Assembly (NCBI RefSeq): GCF_029227915.1
Contig: NC_079886.1
Coordinates: forward strand, 13,697,001 to 13,761,000
DNA from: Hydractinia symbiolongicarpus
Lineage: Eukaryota; Cnidaria; Hydrozoa; Anthoathecata; Hydractiniidae
Length of the DNA stretch: 64,000 bases
Direction: 5' to 3'
Below, piece after piece: positions 33,201 to 46,939 of this stretch (its first letter is position 1; each line of letters starts with the position of its first letter). Position numbers and translations under genes: made by a program. The notes beneath the pieces were generated by a model, which saw nothing but the letters and a program-made list of their open reading frames with translations, was not told the origin of the DNA and did no database searches.

Positions 33201-33502
33201 GTTTTCATTAGCGCCATTGCATTAGAACACTCTTAACTACGTGCACAGTCCTATAAAGACTGTAATATGGCCTTTTGCAGTCTAATAAAAGCCTCACACG
33301 TAAATCACGTGGTTTCACCTGTCTGCCCAGATTATCATTCGACTGTTCCTTCCAGTCTCGATGCACTTCAATGTTCCAAGTGGTTTTCCTTAGCGCCGTG
33401 GCCTTAGAACACTCTTAACTACGTGCACAGTCCTATAAAGACCGTAAGATACCCTTTTGCAGTCCAATAAAGGCCGCACACGTAATTCACGCGGTTTCAG
33501 CT
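27274..33502 (+). repeat. 6229-bp segmental tandem duplication, copy 2
   Basis: Apparent near-identity to copy 1 in all stretches I compared. The first clear mismatch beyond the unit is at 33509 (a, versus g at 27280). Such identity over 6 kb implies very recent amplification, or an assembly artefact. Confidence 0.88.
29161..29272 (-). repeat. Inverted 112-bp satellite fragment (copy 2)
   Basis: This is the same inverted fragment with the same irregular edges, exactly 6229 bp after copy 1. The inversion therefore predates the block duplication and is a good marker for it. Confidence 0.9.
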
Positions 33503-36500
33503 GCCCGCACAGGTTACCATTAGACTAGTCCTTCCAGTCTCAATGCACTACGACGTTCCAAGTGGTTTTCCTTAGCGCTGTTGCCTTAGAACTCTCTTAA
33601 CTACGTGCACAGTCCAATAAAAAGGTGTAATGTAGCCTTTTGCAGTCTAATAAAGGCCTCACACGTAAATCACGTGGTTCCATCTGCCTGTGCACGTTAC
33701 CATTGCACTATTCCTTCCAGTCTCAATGCGCTACAACGTCCCAAGTCCTTTTCATTAGAGCCGTTGCCTTAGAACACTCTTAACTACGTGCACAGTCATA
33801 TAAAAACTGTAATATGGCCTTTTGCAGTCTAATAAAAGCCTCACACGTAAATCACGTGGTTTCACCTGTCTGCCCAGATTATCATTCGACTGTTCCTTCC
33901 AGTCTCGATGCACTTCAATGTTCTAAGTGGTTTTCCTTAGCGCCGTGGCCTTAGAACACTCTTAACTACGTGCACAGTCCTATAAAGGCTGTTATATGGC
34001 CTTATACAGTCTAATAAAAACCTCGCACGTAAATCACGCGGTTTCACCTGTCTGCGCAGGTTACCATTGGACTAGTCCTTCCAGTCTCAATGCGCTACAA
34101 CGTCCCAAGTCGTTTTTATTAGCGCCACTGCATTAGAACACTCTTAACTACGTGCAGAGTCCTATAAAGACTGTAATATGGCCTTTTGCAGTCTAATAAA
34201 AGCCTCACACGTAAATCACGTGGTTCCATCTGCCTGCGCAGTTTACCATTGCACTATCTCTTCCAGTCTCAATGCGCTACAGCGTCCCAAGTCGTTTTCA
34301 ATACCGCCGTTGCTTTACAACACTGTTAACTGCGTGCACAGTCCAATAAAGGCTGTAATATGCCCTTTTGCAGTCTAATAAAGGTCTGTCACGTAAATCA
34401 CGTGCTTCCATCTGCTTGCGCAGCTTACCATTGGCCTAGTCCTTCCAGTCTCAATGCGCTACAACGTCCCAAGTCGTTTTCATTGGCACCGTTGCCTTAG
34501 AATACTCTTAACTACCTGCACAGTCCTATAAAGGCTGTAATATGGCCTTTTGCAGTCTCATAAAAGCCTCACACAAAAATCACGTGGTTCCATCTGCCTG
34601 CGCAGGTTACCATTGCACTATTCCTTCCAATCTCAATGCGCTACAACGTCCCAAGTTGTTTTCATTAGCGCCATTGCATTAGAACACTCTTAACTACGTG
34701 CACAGTCCTATAAAGGCTGTAATATGTCCTTTTGCAGTCCAGTAAAAGCCTCACACGTAAATCACGTGGTTCCATCTGCCTGCGCAAGTTACCATTAGAC
34801 TATTCCTTCCAGTCTCAATGCACTACAACGTTCCAAGTGGTTTTCCTTAGCGCTGTTGCCTTAGAACTCTCTTAACTACGTGCACAGTCCAATAAAAAGG
34901 TGTAATGTAGCCTTTTGCAGTCTAATAAAGGCCTCACACGTAAATCACGTGGTTCCATCTGCCTGTGCACGTTACCATTGCACTATTCCTTCCAGTCTCA
35001 ATGCGCTACAACGTCCCAAGTCCTTTTCATTAGACCGGTTCCTTAGAACACTCTTAACTACGTGCAGAGTCATATAAAAACTGTAATTTGGCCTTTTGCA
35101 GTCTAATAAAAGCCTCACACGTAAATCACGTGGTTTCACCTGTCTGCCCAGATTATCATTCGACTGTTCCTTCCAGTCTCGATGCACTTCAATGTTCTAA
35201 GTGGTTTTCCTTAGCGCCGTGGCCTTAGAACACTCTTAACTACGTGCACAGTCCCATAAAAGCTGTTATATGGCCTTATACAGTCTAATAAAAACCTCGC
35301 ACGTAAATCACGCGGTTTCACCTGTCTGCGCAGGTTACCATTGGACTAGTCCTTCCAGTCTCAATGCGCTACAACGTCCCAAGTCGTTTTTATTAGCGCC
35401 ACTGCATTAGAACACTCTTAACTACGTGCAGAGTCCTATAAAGGCTGTAATATGGCCTTTTGCAGTCTAATAAAGGTCTGTCACGTAAATCACGTGGTTC
35501 CATCTGCCTGCACAGGTTACCCCTGCACTATTCCTTCCAATCTCAATGCGCTACCACGTCCCAAGTTGTTTTCATTAGCGCCATTGCATTAGAACACTCT
35601 TAACTACGTGCACAGTCCTATAAAGGCTGTAATATGGCCTTTTGCAGTCCAGTAAAAGCCTCACACGTAAATCACTTGGTTCCATCTGCCTGCGCAAGTT
35701 ACCATTAGACTATTCCTTACAGTCTCAATGTGCTACAACGTCCAAAGTCGTCTTCATTCGCGCCGTTGCTTTACAACACTATTAACTACGTTCACCGTCC
35801 TATAAAGGCTGTAATATTGCCTTTTGCAGTCTCATAAAGGCCTCACACGTAAATCACGTGGTTCAATCTGCCTGTGCAGGTTACCATTGCACTGTTCTTT
35901 CCAGTTTCATGCGCTACCACGTCCCAAGTCGTTTGCATTAGCGCCGTTGCCTTACAACACTCTTAACTACGTGCACAGTCCTATAAAGGCTGTAATATGG
36001 CCTTTTGCAGTCTAGTAAAAGCCTCACACGTAAATCACGTGGTTCCATCTGCCTGCGCAAGTTACCATTGGACTATTCCTTACAGTCTCAATGTGCTACA
36101 ACGTCCCAAGTCGTCTTCATTCGCGCTGTTGCGTTACAACAGTATTAACTACGTTCACCGTCCTATAAAGGCGGTAATATTGCAATTTGCAGTCTCATAA
36201 AGGCCTCACACGTAAATCACGTGGTTCCATCTGCCTGTGCAGGTTACCATTGACCTAGTCCTTCCAGTCTCAATGCACTACAACGTCCTAAGTCGTTTTC
36301 CTTAGTGCCGTCGCTTTAGAATACTCTTAACTACGTGCACGGTCCTATAAAGGCTGTTATATGGCCTTATACAGTCTAATAAAAACCTCGCACGTAAATC
36401 ACGCGGTTTCACCTGTCTGCGCAGGTTACCATTGGACTAGTCCTTCCAGTCTCAATGCGCTACAACGTCCCAAGTCGTTTTTATAAGCGCCACTGCATTA

Positions 36501-38054
36501 GAACACTCTTAACTACGTGCAGAGTCCTATAAAGACTGTAATATGGCCTTTTGCAGTCTAATAAAAGCCTCACACGTAAATCACGTGGTTTCATCTGCCT
36601 GCGCAGTTTACAATTGCACTATTCCTTCCAGTCTCAATGCGCTACAGCGTCCCAAGTCGTTTTCAATACCGCCGTTGCTTTACAACACTGTTAACTGCGT
36701 GCACAGTCCAATAAAGGCTGTAATATGGCCTTTTGCAGTCTAATAAAGGTCTGTCACGTAAATCACGTGGTTCCATCTGCCTGCGCAAGTTACCATTAGA
36801 CTATTCCTTACAGTCTCAATGTGCTACAACGTCCAAAGTCGTCTTCATTAGCGCCGTTGCTTTACAACACTATTAACTACGTTCACCGTCCTATAAAGGC
36901 TGTAATATTGCCTTTTGCAGTCTCATAAAGGCCTCACACGTAAATCACGTGGTTCAATCTGCCTGTGCAGGTTACCATTGCACTGTTCTTTCCAGTTTCA
37001 TGCGCTACCACGTCCCAAGTCGTTTGCATTAGCGCCGTTGCCTTACAATACTCTTAACTACGTGCACAGTCCTATAAAGGCTGTAATATGGCCTTTTTCA
37101 GTTTAATAAAAGCCTCGCACGTAAATCACGTGGTTCCATCTGCCTGCGCAGGTTACCGTTGGACTATTCCTTAAAGTCTCAATGCGCTACCACATCCCAA
37201 GTCGTCTTCATCAGCGCCGTTGCTCTACAACACTATTAACTACGTGCACAGTCCTATAAAGACTGTAATATGGCCTTTTGCAGTCTAATAAAAGCCTCAC
37301 ACGTAAATCACGTGGTTCCATCTGCCTGCGCAAGTTACCATTAGACTATTCCTTACAGTCTCAATGCGCTACAACGTCTAAAGTCGTCTTCATTAGCGCC
37401 GTTGCTTTACAACACTATTAACTACGTTCACCGTCCTATAAAGGCTGTAATATTGCCTTTCGCAGTCTCATAAAGGCCTCACACGTAAATCACGTGGTTC
37501 AATCTGCCTGTGCAGGTTACCATTGCACTGTTCTTTCCAGTTTCATGCGCTACCACGTCCCAAGTCGTTTGCATTAGCGCCGTTGCCTTACAACACTCTT
37601 AACTACGTGCACAGTCCTATAAAGGCTGTAATATGGCCTTTTGCAGTCTAGTAAAAGCCTCACACGTAAATCACGTGGTTCCATCTGCCTGCGCAAGTTA
37701 CCATTGGACTATTCCTTACAGTCTCAATGTGCTACAACGTCCCAAGTCGTCTTCATTCGCGCCGTTGCGTTACAACAGTATTAACTACGTTCACCGTCCT
37801 ATAAAGGCGGTAATATTGCAATTTGCAGTCTCATAAAGGCCTCACACGTAAATCACGTTGTTCCATCTGCCTGTGCAGGTTACCATTGGCCTAGTCCTTC
37901 CAGTCTCAATGCACTACAACGTCCTAAGTCGTTTTCCTTAGTGCCGTCGCTTTAGAATACTCTTAACTACGTGCACAGTCCTATAAAGGCTGTAATATGG
38001 CCCTTTGCGGTCTAATAAAAGCCTCACACATAAATCACGTGGTTCCATCTGCCT
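31690..38054 (+). repeat. 6365-bp segmental tandem duplication, copy 1
   Basis: Markers at 31813, 32540, 34178, 34880, 35824, 36543, 36915 and 37633 all recur 6365 bp downstream. The unit is about 35 monomers. Its first 1.8 kb overlaps the end of copy 2 of the 6229-bp block, so the two amplifications are nested in time. Confidence 0.88.
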
Positions 38055-41000
38055 GGGCAGGTACCATTGCACTATTCCTTACAGTCTCAATGCGCTACAA
38101 CGGCCCAAGTTGTTTTCATTAGAGCCATTGCATTAGAACACTCTTAACTACGTGCACAGTCCTATAAAGGCTGTAATATGGCCTTTTGCAGTCCAGTAAA
38201 AGCCTCACACGTAAATCACGTGGTTCCATCTGCCTGCGCAAGTTACCATTGCATTATTCCTTACAGTCTCAATGTGCTACAACATCCAAAGTCGTCTTCA
38301 TTAGCGCCGTTGCTTTACAACACTATTAACTACGTTCACCGTCCTATAAAGGCTGTAATATGGCCTTTTGCAGTCTAATAAAAGCCATGCACGTAAATCA
38401 CGCAGTTTCACCTGTCTGCGCAGATTACCATTGGACTAGTCCTTCCAGTCTCGATGCACTACAACGTCCCAAGTTGTTTTCATTAGCGCCATTGCATTAG
38501 AACACTCTTAACTACGTGCACAGTCATATAAAGGCTGTAATATGGCCTTTTGCAGTCTAATAAAGGCCTCATGCGTAATTAACGTGGTTCCATCTGCCTG
38601 TGCAGGTTACCATTGCACTGTTCTTTCCAGTTTCATGCGCTACCACGTCCCAAGTCGTTTTCATTAGCGCCGTTGCCTTACAACACTCTTAACTACGTGC
38701 ACAGTCCTATAAAAGCTGTAATATGGCCTTTTGCAGTCTAATAAAGGTCTGACACGTAAATCACGTACTTCCATCTGCTTGCGCAGGTTACCATTGGCCT
38801 AGTCCTTCCAGTCTCAATGCGCTACAACGTCCCAAGTCGTTTTCATTGGCACCGTTGCCTTAGAATACTCTTAACTACGTGCACAGTCCTATAAAGGCTG
38901 TAATATGGCCTTTTGCAGTCCAGTAAAAGCCTCACACGTAAATCACGTGGTTCCATCTGCCTGCGCAAGTTACCATTGGATTATTCCTTACAGTCTAAAT
39001 GTGCTACAACGTCCAAAGTCGTCTTCATTAGCGCCGTTGCTTTACAACACTATTAACTACGTTCACCGTCCTATAAAGGCTGTAATATTGCCTTGTGCAG
39101 TCTCATAAAGGCCTCACACGTAAATCACGTGGTTCAATCTGCCTGTGCAGTTTACCATTGCACTGTTCTTTCCAGTTTCATGCGCTACCACGTCCCAAGT
39201 CGCTTTCATTAGCGCCGCTGCCTTACAACACTCTTAACTACGTGCACAGTCCTATAAAGGCTGTAATATGGCCTTTTACAGTCTAGTAAAAGCCTCACAC
39301 GTAAATCACGTGGTTCCATCTGCCTGCGCAAGTTACCATTGGACTATTCCATACAGTCTCAATGTGCTACAACGTCCCAAATCGTCTTCAATAGCGCCGT
39401 TGCTTTACAACACTATTAACTACGTTCACCGTCCTATAAAGGCTGTAATATTGCAATTTGCAGTCTCATAAAGGTCTCACACGTAAATCACGTGGTTCCA
39501 TCTGCCTGTGAAGGTTACCATTGGACTAGTCCTTCCAGTCTCGATCCACTACAACGTCCCAAGTTGTTTTCATTAGCGCCATTGCATTAGAACACTCTTA
39601 ACTACGTGCACAGTCCTATAAAGACTGTAATATGGCCTTTTGCATTCTAATAAAAGCCTCACACGTAAATCACGTGGTTTCACCTGTCTGCCCAGATTAT
39701 CATTCGACTGTTCCTTCCAGTCTCGATGCACTTCAATGTTCCAAGTGGTTTTCCTTAGCGCCGTGGCCTTAGAACACTCTTAACTACGTGCACAGTCCTA
39801 TAAAGACCGTAAGATACCCTTTTGCAGTCCAATAAAGGCCGCACACGTAATTCACGCGGTTTCAGCTGCCCGCACAGGTTACCATTAGACTAGTCCTTCC
39901 AGTCTCAAAGCACTACGACGTTCCAAGTGGTTTTCCTTAGCGCTGTTGCCTTAGAACTCTCTTAACTACGTGCACAGTCCAATAAAAAGGTGTAATGTAG
40001 CCTTTTGCAGTCTAATAAAGGCCTCACACGTAAATCACGTGGTTCCATCTGCCTGTGCACGTTACCATTGCACTATTCCTTCCAGTCTCAATGCGCTACA
40101 ACGTCCCAAGTCCTTTTCATTAGAGCCGTTGCCTTAGAACACTCTTAACTACGTGCACAGTCATATAAAAACTGTAATATGGCCTTTTGCAGTCTAATAA
40201 AAGCCTCACACGTAAATCACGTGGTTTCACCTGTCTGCCCAGATTATCATTCGACTGTTCCTTCCAGTCTCGATGCACTTCAATGTTCTAAGTGGTTTTC
40301 CTTAGCGCCGTGGCCTTAGAACACTCTTAACTACGTGCACAGTCCTATAAAGGCTGTTATATGGCCTTATACAGTCTAATAAAAACCTCGCACGTAAATC
40401 ACGCGGTTTCACCTGTCTGCGCAGGTTACCATTGGACTAGTCCTTCCAGTCTCAATGCGCTACAACGTCCCAAGTCGTTTTTATTAGCGCCACTGCATTA
40501 GAACACTCTTAACTACGTGCAGAGTCCTATAAAGACTGTAATATGGCCTTTTGCAGTCTAATAAAAGCCTCAGACGTAAATCACGTGGTTCCATCTGCCT
40601 GCGCAGTTTACCATTGCACTATCTCTTCCAGTCTCAATGCGCTACAGCGTCCCAAGTCGTTTTCAATACCGCCGTTGCTTTACAACACTGTTAACTGCGT
40701 GCACAGTCCAATAAAGGCTGTAATATGCCCTTTTGCAGTCTAATAAAGGTCTGTCACGTAAATCACGTGCTTCCATCTGCTTGCGCAGCTTACCATTGGC
40801 CTAGTCCTTCCAGTCTCAATGCGCTACAACGTCCCAAGTCGTTTTCATTGGCACCGTTGCCTTAGAATACTCTTAACTACCTGCACAGTCCTATAAAGGC
40901 TGTAATATGGCCTTTTGCAGTCTCATAAAAGCCTCACACAAAAATCACGTGGTTCCATCTGCCTGCGCAGGTTACCATTGCACTATTCCTTCCAATCTCA

Positions 41001-44000
41001 ATGCGCTACAACGTCCCAAGTTGTTTTCATTAGCGCCATTGCATTAGAACACTCTTAACTACGTGCACAGTCCTATAAAGGCTGTAATATGTCCTTTTGC
41101 AGTCCAGTAAAAGCCTCACACGTAAATCACGTGGTTCCATCTGCCTGCGCAAGTTACCATTAGACTATTCCTTCCAGTCTCAATGCACTACAACGTTCCA
41201 AGTGGTTTTCCTTAGCGCTGTTGCCTTAGAACTCTCTTAACTACGTGCACAGTCCAATAAAAAGGTGTAATGTAGCCTTTTGCAGTCTAATAAAGGCCTC
41301 ACACGTAAATCACGTGGTTCCATCTGCCTGTGCACGTTACCATTGCACTATTCCTTCCAGTCTCAATGCGCTACAACGTCCCAAGTCCTTTTCATTAGAC
41401 CGGTTCCTTAGAACACTCTTAACTACGTGCAGAGTCATATAAAAACTGTAATTTGGCCTTTTGCAGTCTAATAAAAGCCTCACACGTAAATCACGTGGTT
41501 TCACCTGTCTGCCCAGATTATCATTCGACTGTTCCTTCCAGTCTCGATGCACTTCAATGTTCTAAGTGGTTTTCCTTAGCGCCGTGGCCTTAGAACACTC
41601 TTAACTACGTGCACAGTCCCATAAAAGCTGTTATATGGCCTTATACAGTCTAATAAAAACCTCGCACGTAAATCACGCGGTTTCACCTGTCTGCGCAGGT
41701 TACCATTGGACTAGTCCTTCCAGTCTCAATGCGCTACAACGTCCCAAGTCGTTTTTATTAGCGCCACTGCATTAGAACACTCTTAACTACGTGCAGAGTC
41801 CTATAAAGGCTGTAATATGGCCTTTTGCAGTCTAATAAAGGTCTGTCACGTAAATCACGTGGTTCCATCTGCCTGCACAGGTTACCCCTGCACTATTCCT
41901 TCCAATCTCAATGCGCTACCACGTCCCAAGTTGTTTTCATTAGCGCCATTGCATTAGAACACTCTTAACTACGTGCACAGTCCTATAAAGGCTGTAATAT
42001 GGCCTTTTGCAGTCCAGTAAAAGCCTCACACGTAAATCACTTGGTTCCATCTGCCTGCGCAAGTTACCATTAGACTATTCCTTACAGTCTCAATGTGCTA
42101 CAACGTCCAAAGTCGTCTTCATTCGCGCCGTTGCTTTACAACACTATTAACTACGTTCACCGTCCTATAAAGGCTGTAATATTGCCTTTTGCAGTCTCAT
42201 AAAGGCCTCACACGTAAATCACGTGGTTCAATCTGCCTGTGCAGGTTACCATTGCACTGTTCTTTCCAGTTTCATGCGCTACCACGTCCCAAGTCGTTTG
42301 CATTAGCGCCGTTGCCTTACAACACTCTTAACTACGTGCACAGTCCTATAAAGGCTGTAATATGGCCTTTTGCAGTCTAGTAAAAGCCTCACACGTAAAT
42401 CACGTGGTTCCATCTGCCTGCGCAAGTTACCATTGGACTATTCCTTACAGTCTCAATGTGCTACAACGTCCCAAGTCGTCTTCATTCGCGCTGTTGCGTT
42501 ACAACAGTATTAACTACGTTCACCGTCCTATGAAGGCGGTAATATTGCAATTTGCAGTCTCATAAAGGCCTCACACGTAAATCACGTGGTTCCATCTGCC
42601 TGTGCAGGTTACCATTGACCTAGTCCTTCCAGTCTCAATGCACTACAACGTCCTAAGTCGTTTTCCTTAGTGCCGTCGCTTTAGAATACTCTTAACTACG
42701 TGCACGGTCCTATAAAGGCTGTTATATGGCCTTATACAGTCTAATAAAAACCTCGCACGTAAATCACGCGGTTTCACCTGTCTGCGCAGGTTACCATTGG
42801 ACTAGTCCTTCCAGTCTCAATGCGCTACAACGTCCCAAGTCGTTTTTATAAGCGCCACTGCATTAGAACACTCTTAACTACGTGCAGAGTCCTATAAAGA
42901 CTGTAATATGGCCTTTTGCAGTCTAATAAAAGCCTCACACGTAAATCACGTGGTTTCATCTGCCTGCGCAGTTTACCATTGCACTATTCCTTCCAGTCTC
43001 AATGCGCTACAGCGTCCCAAGTCGTTTTCAATACCGCCGTTGCTTTACAACACTGTTAACTGCGTGCACAGTCCAATAAAGGCTGTAATATGGCCTTTTG
43101 CAGTCTAATAAAGGTCTGTCACGTAAATCACGTGGTTCCATCTGCCTGCGCAAGTTACCATTAGACTATTCCTTACAGTCTCAATGTGCTACAACGTCCA
43201 AAGTCGTCTTCATTAGCGCCGTTGCTTTACAACACTATTAACTACGTTCACCGTCCTATAAAGGCTGTAATATTGCCTTTTGCAGTCTCATAAAGGCCTC
43301 ACACGTAAATCACGTGGTTCAATCTGCCTGTGCAGGTTACCATTGCACTGTTCTTTCCAGTTTCATGCGCTACCACGTCCCAAGTCGTTTGCATTAGCGC
43401 CGTTGCCTTACAATACTCTTAACTACGTGCACAGTCCTATAAAGGCTGTAATATGGCCTTTTTCAGTTTAATAAAAGCCTCGCACGTAAATCACGTGGTT
43501 CCATCTGCCTGCGCAGGTTACCGTTGGACTATTCCTTAAAGTCTCAATGCGCTACCACATCCCAAGTCGTCTTCATCAGCGCCGTTGCTCTACAACACTA
43601 TTAACTACGTGCACAGTCCTATAAAGACTGTAATATGGCCTTTTGCAGTCTAATAAAAGCCTCACACGTAAATCACGTGGTTCCATCTGCCTGCGCAAGT
43701 TACCATTAGACTATTCCTTACAGTCTCAATGCGCTACAACGTCTAAAGTCGTCTTCATTAGCGCCGTTGCTTTACAACACTATTAACTACGTTCACCGTC
43801 CTATAAAGGCTGTAATATTGCCTTTCGCAGTCTCATAAAGGCCTCACACGTAAATCACGTGGTTCAATCTGCCTGTGCAGGTTACCATTGCACTGTTCTT
43901 TCCAGTTTCATGCGCTACCACGTCCCAAGTCGTTTGCATTAGCGCCGTTGCCTTACAACACTCTTAACTACGTGCACAGTCCTATAAAGGCTGTAATATG

Positions 44001-44340
44001 GCCTTTTGCAGTCTAGTAAAAGCCTCACACGTAAATCACGTGGTTCCATCTGCCTGCGCAAGTTACCATTGGACTATTCCTTACAGTCTCAATGTGCTAC
44101 AACGTCCCAAGTCGTCTTCATTCGCGCCGTTGCGTTACAACAGTATTAACTACGTTCACCGTCCTATAAAGGCGGTAATATTGCAATTTGCAGTCTCATA
44201 AAGGCCTCACACGTAAATCACGTTGTTCCATCTGCCTGTGCAGGTTACCATTGGCCTAGTCCTTCCAGTCTCAATGCACTACAACGTCCTAAGTCGTTTT
44301 CCTTAGTGCCGTCGCTTTAGAATACTCTTAACTACGTGCA
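38055..44340 (+). repeat. 6365-bp segmental tandem duplication, copy 2
   Basis: It differs from copy 1 at only a handful of bases that I can find, for example cacacg versus cagacg near 40576, ataaagg versus atgaagg near 42534, and cagtctaa versus cattctaa near 39646. It ends where copy 1 continues with gccctttgcgg while this copy continues with the ggctgttatatgg monomer, near 44340. Confidence 0.86.
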
Positions 44341-46930
44341 CGGTCCTATAAAGGCTGTTATATGGCCTTATACAGTCTAATAAAAACCTCGCACGTAAAT
44401 CACGCGGTTTCACCTGTCTGCGCAGGTTACCATTGGACTAGTCCTTCCAGTCTCAATGCGCTACAACATCCCAAGTCGTTTTTATAAGCGCCACTGCATT
44501 AGAACACTCTTTACTACGTGCAGAGTCCTATAAAGACTGTAATATGGCCTTTTGCAGTCTAATAAAAGCCTCACACGTAAATCACGTGGTTTCATCTGCC
44601 TGCGCAGTTTACCATTGCACTATTCCTTCCAGTCTCAATGCGCTACAGCGTCCCAAGTCGTTTTCAATACCGCCGTTGCTTTACAACACTGTTAACTGCG
44701 TGCACAGTCCAATAAAGGCTGTAATATGGCCTTTTGCAGTCTAATAAAGGTCTGTCACGTAAATCACGTGGTTCCATCTGCCTGCGCAAGTTACCATTAG
44801 ACTATTCCTTACAGTCTCAATGTGCTACAACGTCCAAAGTCGTCTTCATTAGCGCCGTTGCTTTACAACACTATTAACTACGTTCACCGTCCTATAAAGG
44901 CTCTAATATTGCCTTTTGCAGTCTCATAAAGGCCTCACACGTAAATCACGTGGTTCAATCTGCCTGTGCAGGTTACCATTGCACTGTTCTTTCCAGTTTC
45001 ATGCGCTACCACGTCCCAAGTCGTTTGCATTACGCCGTTGCCTTACAACACTCTTAACTACGTGCACAGTCCTATAAAGGCTGTAATATGGCCTTTTGCA
45101 GTTTAATAAAAGCCTCGCACGTAAATCACGTGGTTCCATCTGCCTGCGCAGGTTACCGTTGGACTATTCCTTAAAGTCTCAATGCGCTACCACATCCCAA
45201 GTCGTCTTCATCAGCGCCGTTGCTCTACAACACTATTAACTACGTGCACAGTCCTATAAAGACTGTAATATGGCCTTTTGCAGTCTAATAAAAGCCTCAC
45301 ACGTAAATCACGTGGTTTCACCCGTCTGCCCAGATTATCATTCGACTGTTCCTTCCAGTCTCGATGCACTTCAATGTTCCAAGTGGTTTTCCTTAGCGCC
45401 GTGGCCTTAGAACACTCTTAACTACGTCCACAGTCCTATAAAGACCGTAATATACCCTTTTGCAGTCCAATAAAGGCCGCACACGTAATTCACGCGGTTT
45501 CAGCTGCCCGCGCAGGTTACCATTAGACTAGTCCCTCCAGTCTCAATGCACTACAACGTTCCAAGTGGTTTTCATTGGCACCGTTGCCTTAGAATACTCT
45601 TAACTACCTGCACAGTCCTATAAAGGCTGTAATATGGCCTTTTGCAGTCTCATAAAAGCCTCACACAAAAATCACGTGGTTCCATCTGCCTGCGCAGGTT
45701 ACCATTGCACTATTCCTTCCAATCTCAATGCGCTACAACGTCCCAAGTTGTTTTCATTAGCGCCATTGCATTAGAACACTCTTAACTACGTGCACAGTCC
45801 TATAAAGGCTGTAATATGGCCTTTTGCAGTCCAGTAAAAGCCTCACACGTAAATCACGTGGTTCCATCTGCCTGCGCAAGTTACCATTGGACTATTCCTT
45901 ACAGTCTCAATGTGCTACAACGTCCCAAGTCGTCTTCATTTGCGCCGTTGCGTTACAACAGTATTAACTACGTTCACCGTCCTATAAAGGCGGTAATATT
46001 GCAATTTGCAGTCTAATAAAAGCCTAACACGTAAATCACGTGGTTCCATCTGCCTGTGCAGGTTACCATTGCACTATTCCTTCCAGTCTCAATGCGCTAC
46101 AACGTCTTAAGTCGTTTTCCTTAGTGCCGTCGCTTTAGAATACTCTTAACTACGTGCATCGTCCTATAAAGGCTGTAATATGGCCTTTTGCAGTCTAATA
46201 AAAACCTCGCACGTAAATCACGCGGTTTCATCTGTCTGCGCAGGTTACCATTGGATTAGTCCTTCCAGTCTCAATGCGCTACAACGTCCCAAATCCTTTT
46301 CATTAGAGCCGTTGCCTTAGAATAGTCTTAACTACGTGCACAGTCCTATAAAGGCTGTAATATGGCCTTTTGCAGTCTAATAAAAGCCTCACACGTAAAT
46401 CACGTGGTTCCATCTGCCTGCGCAGGTTACCGTTGGACTATTCCTTAAAGTCTCAATGCGCTACCACATCCCAAGTCGTCTTCATTAGCGCCGTTGCTCT
46501 ACAACACTATTAACTACGTGCACAGTCCTATAAAGACTGTAATATGGCCTTTTGCAGTCTAATAAAAGCCTCACACGTAAATCACGTGGTTTCACCCGTC
46601 TGCCCAGATTATCATTCGACTGTTCCTTCCAGTCTCGATGCACTTCAATGTTCCAAGTGGTTTTCCTTAGCGCCGTGGCCTTAGAACACTCTTAACTACG
46701 TCAACAGTCCTATAAAGACCGTAATATACCCTTTTGCAGTCCAATAAAGGCCGCACACGTAATTCACGCGGTTTCAGCTGCCCGCGCAGGTTACCATTAG
46801 ACTAGTCCTTCCAGTCTCAATGCACTACAACGTTCCAAGTGGTTTTCCTTAGCGCTGTTGCCTTAGAACTCTCTTAACTACGTGCACAGTCCAATAAAAG
46901 GTGTAATGTAGCCTTTTGCAGTCTAATAAA
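44341..46930 (+). repeat. Right-subfamily monomers, reshuffled partial copies
   Basis: About 14 monomers matching types from 35-44 kb but in a new order, for example the 42908-type monomer again at 44544 (offset 1636, about nine monomers). One monomer near 45030 lacks a base in the ttagcgcc box (gcattacgccg). No gene. Confidence 0.7.
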
Positions 46931-46939
46931 GGCCTCACA

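Noticed and set aside
34972-35187. 71-codon minus-strand frames at 34972 and 41337
   Set aside because: Satellite read in reverse; identical because of the 6365-bp duplication.
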